From Betaproteobacteria bacterium (GTDB lineage Bacteria; Pseudomonadota; Gammaproteobacteria; Burkholderiales; SG8-39), in contig JAOUFA010000020.1 in assembly GCA_029858545.1 (NCBI GenBank), positions 1 to 19,228 of the forward strand: a stretch of DNA of 19,228 nucleotides, read 5' to 3'. Made by a program: the position numbers and the translations under genes. The notes beneath the pieces are model-generated. The model had not been told where the DNA came from, did not search any database, and saw only the letters and a list, made by a program, of their open reading frames with translations. Positions 7,067-13,160 of this stretch are shown piece by piece; positions within the stretch are counted from its first letter, which is position 1; every line of letters begins with the position of its first letter.

Positions 7067-7831
7067 CTACGCTTCGGAGATTATAAGCTCCCGCACGCAA
7101 TGGCGGTTCATGCGCCGCAGCGCCGCGACATAGCGGCGAAACGGCAGTTCCAGCCGCGCCTCCAGCCGCGCGGCGCGGGCAGCCAGCTCGGTCCATTCGA
7201 TCGCCCGCGGCGCGCCCTTCAGCGCGAATGCCACCACGTTCGGGTCGGAGAGCGCCGGCATGGCGAGCACCGCACCGCCGAACGAACGCTCGAGCCGCCG
7301 CAGGTAACGATCGAAATGCGGGTCATCGCTCAGAAAGTTGACCACCATCGCACCGGGTTCGGCGAGGGACAAATACGCAGCATCGTAGAAATCGGCGCTC
7401 GCCAGGCTCGTCACCTGTTCGCCGTCGTCGAAACCATCGACGATCAGCAGGTCGCAGCACTCGGGGGCGAGTGCCTCGGCACCGTCGCCGAGCATCACCG
7501 AGAGCCGCCCGTCGTCCGGAGGCAGCATGAAATGCTCGCGCGCGGCGGCGAGCACGCGCGCGTCGCATTCGACCGCCCTCACCCGGGTCGTGCGCAGACG
7601 ACGGTGGAAAAATTTCGCGAGCGAACCGCCGCCCAATCCGATCATCAGCGCCTCGCGCGGGCGCGGATGAAACAACAGGAACGCCATCATGCAGCGCGTA
7701 TAGTCGAGCGCCAGATCGAAGGGATGGTCGACGCGCATCGCGCTCTGGATCGCCTCGCCGCCGAGATGCAGCGTGCGCAAACCGCGCGCCTCGCTCACCG
7801 CGAGCAGCGGGGCCTTGCGGCGCCGGATCAC
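7067..7831 (-). CDS. Spermidine synthase-like methyltransferase-fold protein
   Basis: The 254-aa protein has the Rossmann fold of the spermidine synthase family: GLGGGSLAKFF (65-75), VECDARVL (87-94, acidic residue for the nucleotide ribose), MLGDGAEAL (113-121) and LLIVDGFDD (128-136). Classical polyamine synthases bind decarboxylated SAM and transfer an aminopropyl group. The N-terminal strand domain here is short, and the usual substrate-binding acidic motif is not clearly conserved, so a different amine or a methyltransfer role is possible. The start is GTG 7831, overlapping the stop of the DSD1-like gene (GTGA); upstream in-frame sequence belongs to that gene in another frame. Translational coupling to a PLP enzyme hints at linked substrates, but this is inference. 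Confidence 0.85.
   Translation of the reverse strand: MIRRRKAPLLAVSEARGLRTLHLGGEAIQSAMRVDHPFDLALDYTRCMMAFLLFHPRPREALMIGLGGGSLAKFFHRRLRTTRVRAVECDARVLAAAREHFMLPPDDGRLSVMLGDGAEALAPECCDLLIVDGFDDGEQVTSLASADFYDAAYLSLAEPGAMVVNFLSDDPHFDRYLRRLERSFGGAVLAMPALSDPNVVAFALKGAPRAIEWTELAARAARLEARLELPFRRYVAALRRMNRHCVRELIISEA
7080..7085 (-). promoter_or_regulatory. Perfect -10 hexamer (TATAAT) before the ybhB-like gene
   Basis: On the minus strand, TATAAT (7085 to 7080) lies in the last codons of the spermidine-synthase-like gene, about 53 bases before the YbhB start. A perfect -10 is unusual in this GC-rich DNA, but no good -35 or extended -10 TG accompanies it. It may be an internal promoter for the last two genes of the cluster. 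Confidence 0.35.
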
Positions 7832-8946
7832 GAGATCGCTCCGCGCGCCTCGATCGGCCAGAGCGCCTCGACCAGGCCGCCGCGCATGCAGACGTAGTAG
7901 TCGTGAAGATTGACGGTCGGATCGCAGTGCCCGGGGACCAGCAGGATCTTTTCGCCGAGCGCGGGAGGCGCCGCGCCACGGGAAATTTCGAGCACCGCGT
8001 GCTCGTCCGACAACCGCACGCAGGCAATCCCGGGTCGTTGCCAGAGCGTCGGCAGGCCCGCATCGACGCTCGATGCCTTGAGGCCCGCGTCGAGCACCGC
8101 TCGGTCGGGCCCGGGACGACTCATCACGCCGGCGAGCACGAAGAGCGCGTGTTCGAAACGCGGCAACGGCGCCGACCATTCGTTCCTCGCATAGTCGGCA
8201 TCCATGAAGATATACGAGCCCGGCTGGATCTCATCCCAGGCGCCGCTGCCAACCTCGAACATGAAGCTTCCGCTGCCCGCGCCGGTCACCGTCTCACAGG
8301 CAATGCCCGAGGCTTCGATGAGCGAGCGCGTTTGACGCACCGCCGCGGCGGCTCGCTCGATCTCGGCACGCCGCTCGTCGTTGCCGCGCAGGTGCTGCGC
8401 GGGTCCGTGGTACGCCTGGAGCCCGGCGAAACGCAGATTCGCGCCGCGCGCCGCCTCGCGCGCGAGCGCGAGCGCGGCCTCGCCCGGCGCCACCCCGCAG
8501 CGTCGCGCGCCGACATCGATCTCGACATAGACATCGAGCGTTACGCCGGCCCGCGCCGCGGCCTCCCGCAGGTCGAGCAGATTGCGCGCGTCATCGACGC
8601 ACACGCCGATGCGCGCGTGCCGGGCCAGCGCGGCGAGTCGCGCGAGCTTCTTCGCGCCGACGATCTCATTGGAGATGAGCACGTCCGCGATACCGCCCTC
8701 GACCATCGCTTCGGCTTCGGCGACCTTCTGGCAGCACACGCCGATCGCGCCGGCCGCGACCTGACGGCGCGCGATCTCCGCGCATTTGTGCGTCTTGGCG
8801 TGCGCGCGCACGCGCACGCCGCTTCCCGCGACCGCGTCGGCGAGGCGGCGCAGGTTGCGCTCGAAGGCATCGAGGTCGATGATGAGCGCCGGCGTATCGA
8901 CTTCGGCGAGCGTCAGGCCGGGACTGGCGGGCGGGACTGGCTTCAT
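7828..8946 (-). CDS. DSD1-family fold-type III PLP enzyme (D-threonine aldolase / D-serine dehydratase-like)
   Basis: This 372-aa protein combines an alanine-racemase-like TIM barrel with a C-terminal beta domain. VDTPALIIDLDAFERN (16-31) opens the barrel; RAHAKTHK (47-54) contains the presumed PLP lysine, Lys51; the C-terminal PGHCDPTVNLHDYY (338-351) supplies His340 and Cys342, the divalent-metal ligands of D-serine dehydratases and D-threonine aldolases. Related enzymes cleave D-threonine, D-serine or 3-hydroxyaspartate; sequence alone does not choose between aldolase and dehydratase. ATG 8946 gives the family N-terminus, with a poor ribosome-binding site, 32 bp after the MFS stop. Its stop overlaps the next gene by 4 bp, so it is part of the leftward operon, with the MFS protein a candidate for uptake of its substrate. 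Confidence 0.9.
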   Translation of the reverse strand: MKPVPPASPGLTLAEVDTPALIIDLDAFERNLRRLADAVAGSGVRVRAHAKTHKCAEIARRQVAAGAIGVCCQKVAEAEAMVEGGIADVLISNEIVGAKKLARLAALARHARIGVCVDDARNLLDLREAAARAGVTLDVYVEIDVGARRCGVAPGEAALALAREAARGANLRFAGLQAYHGPAQHLRGNDERRAEIERAAAAVRQTRSLIEASGIACETVTGAGSGSFMFEVGSGAWDEIQPGSYIFMDADYARNEWSAPLPRFEHALFVLAGVMSRPGPDRAVLDAGLKASSVDAGLPTLWQRPGIACVRLSDEHAVLEISRGAAPPALGEKILLVPGHCDPTVNLHDYYVCMRGGLVEALWPIEARGAIS

Positions 8947-8978
8947 GCGGTGCGCAGGATGCGGGAATGGCGAGCTTC

Positions 8979-10163
8979 TCACCCCCGCGCGCTCTCTGCC
9001 CGCCTGCCGCGCATCCCCAACCAGACGATCGCCGCGGCCACCACCACGAGCATCGGCAGCGCAAACAGGTTGACCCGCTCCCACCCGGCGCTTGTCACCA
9101 CCAGCCCGGAGGTGAACGAAGACAGCGCCATCATCGCGAAGATCGTGAAGTCGTTCACTCCCTGCGCCTTGGCGCGCTCCTCCGGGCGATAGGTTTCGGT
9201 CAGCAACGTCGTGCCGCCGATATAGAGAAAATTCCAGCCGACACCGAGCAGCACGAGCGACAGCCAGAACTGCGGCACCGACACGCCCGAGAGCGCGATC
9301 GCCACTGCGCCGAAATTGAGCAGCGCACCGACAAACATCACCGGCAGCACGCCCAGGCGCCTGATCAGGCTGCCGGTGACGAACGACGGCGCGAACATCG
9401 CCACCACGTGCGAGGAGATGACGAACGCGGCGTCGCTGTACGGATGTCCGCACACGCCCATCGCGATCGGCGTCGAGGTCATGAGGAAGTTCATCACCCC
9501 GTAGCCGATCGCCCCGCTGAGCACCGCGACGATGAACTTCGGCTGCGCGGCCAATTCCGCCATCGGCCGGCCCTTCGCCGCCTGCTCGGCCGCGCTCGGG
9601 TCGGCAATTCGGATACGGGTGAGCAACGCCATGGTGACGAGCACGAAAACGATCAGCGCGAGATAGGCACCGACGAACTTGGGCGCGAGCAGATCGATGG
9701 TGATCCGGCTGGTGGTCGGTCCGAGGATGCCGCCGACCAGGCCGCCGGCGAGCACCAGCGATATCGCCTTCGCCTTGAAGTCGAGCGCCGCGCTGTCGGC
9801 CGCGGCGAAGCGGTAATACTGACCGAAGGCGTTGTAGGTTCCCATGACCAGGGTCCCTGCGCACAGCAACCAGAAATTCTGGAGCCAGATGGCGAGCGCG
9901 CAGATCAGCGCGCCGACTATGCCGACCGCCGCGCCGGAGAGAAACCCGCTTTTGCGGCCGACGCGCTTCATATAGAAGGAGGCCGGCATCGTGCTGAGCG
10001 CCCCGCCCAGCACCCAGCAGGTCACCGGCAGGGTCGCCAGCGAGCTTGCCGGCGCGAGCGCCAGTCCCGCCAGGCCATTGATCGCGATGAGCGTCGAATT
10101 GTTGGTGAAAAGCATCGCCTGGCAGGCGGCCAGCAACGCGACGTTGCGCCGATCACTGTTCAT
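8979..10163 (-). CDS. MFS transporter
   Basis: This 394-aa protein has twelve hydrophobic segments in the 6+6 major facilitator pattern with a charged central loop (about residues 185-205). After segment 2 it has MKRVGRKSGFLSGA (64-77), the classic MFS loop 2-3 signature; the equivalent loop in the second half is IRRLGVLPVMF. The substrate is unknown. Its ATG (10161-10163) lies inside the putative LexA box at 10156-10171, and the radical SAM gene diverges 36 bp away, so both promoters must be packed into the same few dozen bases. GGAG lies 11 bases before the start, slightly long spacing. It is the first gene of the probable leftward operon. Confidence 0.92.
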   Translation of the reverse strand: MNSDRRNVALLAACQAMLFTNNSTLIAINGLAGLALAPASSLATLPVTCWVLGGALSTMPASFYMKRVGRKSGFLSGAAVGIVGALICALAIWLQNFWLLCAGTLVMGTYNAFGQYYRFAAADSAALDFKAKAISLVLAGGLVGGILGPTTSRITIDLLAPKFVGAYLALIVFVLVTMALLTRIRIADPSAAEQAAKGRPMAELAAQPKFIVAVLSGAIGYGVMNFLMTSTPIAMGVCGHPYSDAAFVISSHVVAMFAPSFVTGSLIRRLGVLPVMFVGALLNFGAVAIALSGVSVPQFWLSLVLLGVGWNFLYIGGTTLLTETYRPEERAKAQGVNDFTIFAMMALSSFTSGLVVTSAGWERVNLFALPMLVVVAAAIVWLGMRGRRAESARG

Positions 10164-10171
10164 CTGTACAG
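10156..10171. promoter_or_regulatory. Putative LexA (SOS) box
   Basis: CTGTTCATCTGTACAG fits CTGT-N8-ACAG, the LexA operator used by gamma- and many betaproteobacteria. Flanking bases extend the symmetry (ACTGT at 10155-10159, ACAGT at 10168-10172), and the right half continues to the consensus CAGTA. It is centred about 37 bp before the radical SAM ATG (10200) and covers the MFS start codon (10161-10163). Chance occurrence of the eight fixed bases is about 1 in 65,536 positions under equal base use, so the match at a divergent promoter of a repair-like gene is notable. Binding is inferred. Confidence 0.65.
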
Positions 10172-10199
10172 TATCTCCAATTCAAGACGGGGAAACAAC

Positions 10200-11384
10200 A
10201 TGACCCTCAGCACGACCATTCTACCGGGCACGACCAGCACCGGCGATCGCGGCAGCGAATCGGTGCGCGCGGTGCGGCGTTCGGCCGCCACGCCGGCGGC
10301 GCGGGCCGCTCTGCCGCACAAGGCGCGCGGCGCGATCTCGGCGCCGCAGGGGCGCTTCGCGTCCGAGTTGCGCGAAGCGGCCGACGACGGCTGGGGCGGG
10401 AGCGCCGAGCCGGTCGCGGAGCTGGAGACCGTGGTGATCGAGCAGCGCGCGCGTTCCATCGTTCAGAAGAACGACTCCCCCGATCTCCCCTTCGATCTGT
10501 CGATCAACCCCTACCAGGGCTGCGAACACGGCTGCATCTATTGCTACGCCCGGCCGAGCTACGGCTACCTGGAACTCTCGGCGGGGCTCGACTTCGAGTC
10601 GCGCATCTTCGCCAAGATCAACGCCGCCGAACTGCTGCGCGAGGAACTGGCCAGGCCCGGCTACCGGGCGTCGCCGATCGCGCTCGGCGCGAACACCGAC
10701 TGCTACCAGCCCGCCGAACGCCGCTACGGTATCACCCGCGCGGTCATCGAAGTACTTGCCGAGTGCGAGCACCCGCTGACCCTCATCACCAAGTCGGCGC
10801 TCGTCGAGCGCGACCTGGATCTGCTCGCACCGATGGCGGCGAAGAACCTTGCGAAGGTGTTCGTCACGGTCACCACGCTCGACGTGGATCTCGCAAGACG
10901 GCTCGAGCCGCGCGCAGCGAGCCCGCAGCGGCGGCTCGACACGATTCGCGCGCTCGCCTCGGCCGGCGTGCCGGTCGGCGTGATGCTCGCGCCGGTGATT
11001 CCGGCGCTCAACGACAAGTCGATCGAGGAAGTGTTCGAAGCGGCTGCCGCGGCCGGTGCGGCCGGCGCGGGGTACCAGCTGCTGCGCCTGCCGCACGAAC
11101 TGAAGACCCTGTTTCGCGACTGGCTGGCGATCCACTATCCGCTGCGCGCCGAGCACGTGATGGGCGTGCTGCGCCAGATTCGCGGCGGGCGCGACAACGA
11201 CTCCCACTTCGGCACGCGCATGACCGGCAGCGGAACCTACGCCGAACTGATCGCGAAACGCTTCGAAATCGCCTGCCGACGGTTCGGCCTGAACGGCGCG
11301 GATCGCGGCCGCGGCGCGCGGCGCGAACTGGACTGCACGCGCTTCCAGCCGCCGCTCGCGGGCGGGCAGATGACCTTGTTTTGA
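10200..11384 (+). CDS. PA0069-family radical SAM protein (SplB-like, DNA repair photolyase-type)
   Basis: This 394-aa protein carries NPYQGCEHGCIYCYARPS (103-120), with the CxxxCxxC iron-sulfur cluster ligands Cys108, Cys112 and Cys115, in the arrangement of the PA0069/Rv2578c family, relatives of spore photoproduct lyase (COG1533). Further family segments are GANTDCYQPAE, LITKSALVERDLDLL and VMLAPVIPALND. Spore photoproduct lyase repairs thymine dimers; the PA0069 family itself has no settled substrate. ATG 10200 follows GGGGAAA, a weak site; the N-terminal 45 residues are low-complexity, and GTG codons further in could be used. The LexA box about 30 bp upstream supports a damage role. The VanZ-like gene follows after 14 bp. 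Confidence 0.9.
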   Translation: MTLSTTILPGTTSTGDRGSESVRAVRRSAATPAARAALPHKARGAISAPQGRFASELREAADDGWGGSAEPVAELETVVIEQRARSIVQKNDSPDLPFDLSINPYQGCEHGCIYCYARPSYGYLELSAGLDFESRIFAKINAAELLREELARPGYRASPIALGANTDCYQPAERRYGITRAVIEVLAECEHPLTLITKSALVERDLDLLAPMAAKNLAKVFVTVTTLDVDLARRLEPRAASPQRRLDTIRALASAGVPVGVMLAPVIPALNDKSIEEVFEAAAAAGAAGAGYQLLRLPHELKTLFRDWLAIHYPLRAEHVMGVLRQIRGGRDNDSHFGTRMTGSGTYAELIAKRFEIACRRFGLNGADRGRGARRELDCTRFQPPLAGGQMTLF

Positions 11385-11398
11385 GTAGACTCGAGCGC

Positions 11399-11806
11399 AT
11401 GGATCGATCTCCGGCGCTCCGCTGGCGGGCGACTTGGCTTGCGCTCGGCTGGCTGCTGCTGCTCGCGATCGTCGGGCTCTCGCTCGCGCCGCGTCCGCCG
11501 CAAATCGATCTGCCGCAAGGCGACAAGCTGGGACATGCCGTCGCCTACGGCGCGGCGATGTGGTGGTTCTGCCAGATCTATCGTTCGGGCCGCGCGCGCG
11601 CGGGCTACGCGATCGGCTTCGTCGCGCTGGGCATCGCGATCGAATTCGCGCAGCGCGCGACCGGTTACCGCAGCTACGAGGAACTCGACATGCTCGCCGA
11701 CGCGGCGGGCGTGGCGCTCGGCTGGGTCATCGCGCGGTTCGAGGGAGGACGACTCTTCGCGAGAATCGAAGCGATTCTCGCGCGGAAACCGATCGGTAAA
11801 TCTTGA
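11399..11806 (+). CDS. VanZ-like family membrane protein
   Basis: The 135-aa product has four likely membrane segments (about 12-29, 45-62, 67-84 and 104-118). It carries the family pattern of a glycine/aspartate motif GDKLGHAVAYG (41-51), followed by AIEFAQRATGYRSYEELDMLADAAGVALG (80-108), typical of VanZ-like proteins. VanZ itself gives low-level teicoplanin resistance, but the widespread VanZ-like proteins of proteobacteria have no defined function, so no resistance role should be assumed. ATG 11399 is 14 bp after the radical SAM stop, preceded by a GAGCG weak site, which suggests co-transcription. The last codons contain a perfect 10-bp inverted repeat. Confidence 0.85.
   Translation: MDRSPALRWRATWLALGWLLLLAIVGLSLAPRPPQIDLPQGDKLGHAVAYGAAMWWFCQIYRSGRARAGYAIGFVALGIAIEFAQRATGYRSYEELDMLADAAGVALGWVIARFEGGRLFARIEAILARKPIGKS
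11759..11781. repeat. Perfect 10-bp inverted repeat in the 3' end of the VanZ-like gene
   Basis: GCGAGAATCG (11759-11768) and CGATTCTCGC (11772-11781) are perfect arms with a 3-base loop AAG, 22 bases before the stop codon. There is no following T-tract, so it is not a standard intrinsic terminator; it may be an mRNA 3'-end stabilising structure or a binding site. Confidence 0.6.
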
Positions 11807-11883
11807 TCCGGATCGCCCGAACGCCTGCAGATGGCCGGCTTGGTCGCGCGGCCGCCCGGTCGTGCGCGCCCCCCGGGCAGGTG

Positions 11884-12603
11884 CTAACCCCACAGCCTGA
11901 CGGCCACCGGGAACAGAAATGCGGTCGTCAGGCCGTTCAATCCCATCGCGAGTCCTGCGAAGGCGCCCATCGTTTCCGACACCTGGAACGCGCGCGCGGT
12001 GCCGATGCCGTGCGCCGCAAGCCCGACGGCGAAGCCGCGCACCGCGTGATCCTCGATGCGCAGCAGGTTGAGCGTGCCGCGCGCGAGCACCGCGCCGAGA
12101 ATCCCGGTGCTCACCACGAGCACCGCCGTGAGCGAAGGCAGGCCGCCGAGCTTCTCGGCGATACCCATCGCGATCGGCGTGGTCACCGACTTGGGCGCGA
12201 GCGAAAGCAGCGTCTCGCGGCTCGCGCCCGCGACCCAGCCGATGACGAGCGCGGATACCACCGCGGTCACCGACCCCGCGACAAGCGCGCCGGCGAGCGG
12301 CACGAGATTCCTCTTCAGCGTTTCGAGGTTGGCATAGAGCGGCACCGCGAGCGCCACCGTCGCGGGCCCCAGCAGAAAATGCACGAACTGCGCGCCGTCG
12401 AAGTAGCTGCGATAGGACGTGTCGGTAAACCAGAGCAACGCGACGAGCATCGCCACCGCGAGCGCCACCGGATTGGCGAGCGGGTTCATTCCCGCGCGCC
12501 GGTAGACCCAGAAGGCGGCCTGGTAGGCGAGCAAGGTCGCCGTGAGCCCCAGCAGCGGCGAGGTCGCGAGATAGACCCAGATCTCGCCGAAGCGCCCGCT
12601 CAT
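11884..12603 (-). CDS. lrgB: LrgB-family membrane protein
   Basis: This 239-aa protein is hydrophobic with about six or seven membrane segments and has the LrgB hallmarks: FLLGPATVALAVPLY (76-90), APKSVTTPIAMGIAE (136-150) and AAHGIGTARAFQ (196-207). With LrgA it forms the two-gene CidAB/LrgAB module. These were first described as holin-like regulators of murein hydrolases; homologues, including the plant plastid LrgAB fusion PLGG1, transport glycolate/glycerate or related small acids. The ATG at 12603 overlaps the LrgA stop (ATGA), so translation is coupled; a longer in-frame extension to 12708 merely reads through lrgA in another frame. It converges on the VanZ-like gene across 77 bp. Confidence 0.93.
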   Translation of the reverse strand: MSGRFGEIWVYLATSPLLGLTATLLAYQAAFWVYRRAGMNPLANPVALAVAMLVALLWFTDTSYRSYFDGAQFVHFLLGPATVALAVPLYANLETLKRNLVPLAGALVAGSVTAVVSALVIGWVAGASRETLLSLAPKSVTTPIAMGIAEKLGGLPSLTAVLVVSTGILGAVLARGTLNLLRIEDHAVRGFAVGLAAHGIGTARAFQVSETMGAFAGLAMGLNGLTTAFLFPVAVRLWG

Positions 12604-12953
12604 GGGCCGTCCCTGCCGATCAGCCGGCGCAGCCATTGCATCACCAGCGCCGTCACGCCGATCGCGATCACCGTGCTCGCGACCAGCGCCAGAGCGATCG
12701 GAAACCACTCCGCGCCCAGGCGCTTGAAATGCAGCATCACGCCGACTCCCGCCGGAACGAAGAGCAGCGACAACTGGGCGAGGAGCTGCTGGCAGGCCTC
12801 ACGCAGCCAGGCCGGCGCCTCGCCGCGCACCGCGAGCGTCGCGAAAAGCAGCGCCATTCCCACCACCGGCCCGGGAACCGGCAGGCCCGCGGCGAGTACG
12901 ATCACTTCGCCGATCAACTGGTAGACGAGAAGCAGGGTCAGTGCGCCGAGCAT
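12600..12953 (-). CDS. lrgA: CidA/LrgA family membrane protein
   Basis: The 117-aa product has four predicted membrane segments and the family pattern LVYQLIGEVIVLAAGLPVPGPVVGM (residues about 9-33) with LSLLFVPAGVGVMLHF (61-76). It is the holin-like partner of LrgB and lies in the inner membrane; the pair probably exports or exchanges small organic acids, by analogy with characterised homologues. GAGG eight bases before ATG 12953 is a reasonable ribosome-binding site. The upstream region contains a TATATT -10-like hexamer within an inverted repeat, so a regulator probably controls the operon. No adjacent LytTR/LytS pair is present within the window. Confidence 0.92.
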   Translation of the reverse strand: MLGALTLLLVYQLIGEVIVLAAGLPVPGPVVGMALLFATLAVRGEAPAWLREACQQLLAQLSLLFVPAGVGVMLHFKRLGAEWFPIALALVASTVIAIGVTALVMQWLRRLIGRDGP

Positions 12954-13160
12954 GGGGTCAGCCTCGATTCCTCGTCAGACGCCAGGTTCGAATATACCGG
13001 TGGCGAACCGCCTTGTGCGCCGTCGCAAGCGTTTAATATCGGGGGGCCGGTTCGCCGTCGCGTCGCTGCGCCGATCCGGGGGCGCGATTCGTTCGCGCAT
13101 ACTCATGCTGTTTGCGCATACTTACACCGAGGCGCGCCGCCCGACGACACGGCAGGACCG
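12954..13160. promoter_or_regulatory. Divergent lrgA / dehydratase intergenic region with repeated GGTTCG elements
   Basis: This is the longest gene-free stretch, 207 bp. It holds GGTTCG (12985-12990) facing CGAACC (13004-13009), spanning a minus-strand -10-like TATATT (12996 to 12991) for lrgA. The right arm also belongs to a 9-bp inverted pair, GGCGAACCG (13002-13010) and CGGTTCGCC (13048-13056), enclosing a plus-strand -10-like TAATAT (13034-13039). GCGCATACT is repeated directly at 13095-13103 and 13114-13122. These look like operators for a shared regulator; -35 matches are weak on both strands. Confidence 0.45.

Noticed and set aside
6371..7897. Plus-strand open frame of about 508 codons across the PEBP and SpeE-like genes
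   Set aside because: It is antisense to two genes with clear family motifs; its composition (Arg, His, Gln, Glu) is typical of shadow frames.
8967..10199. Possible 400-residue N-terminal extension of the radical SAM protein
   Set aside because: The frame upstream of 10200 runs antisense through the MFS gene and is low-complexity; the family N-terminus and the LexA box fit a start at 10200.
11854..11878. GCCCGG...CCGGGC inverted repeat between the VanZ-like gene and lrgB as a terminator
   Set aside because: The 6-bp arms have a 13-base loop and no T-tract on either strand; this is weak and expected in such GC-rich DNA.
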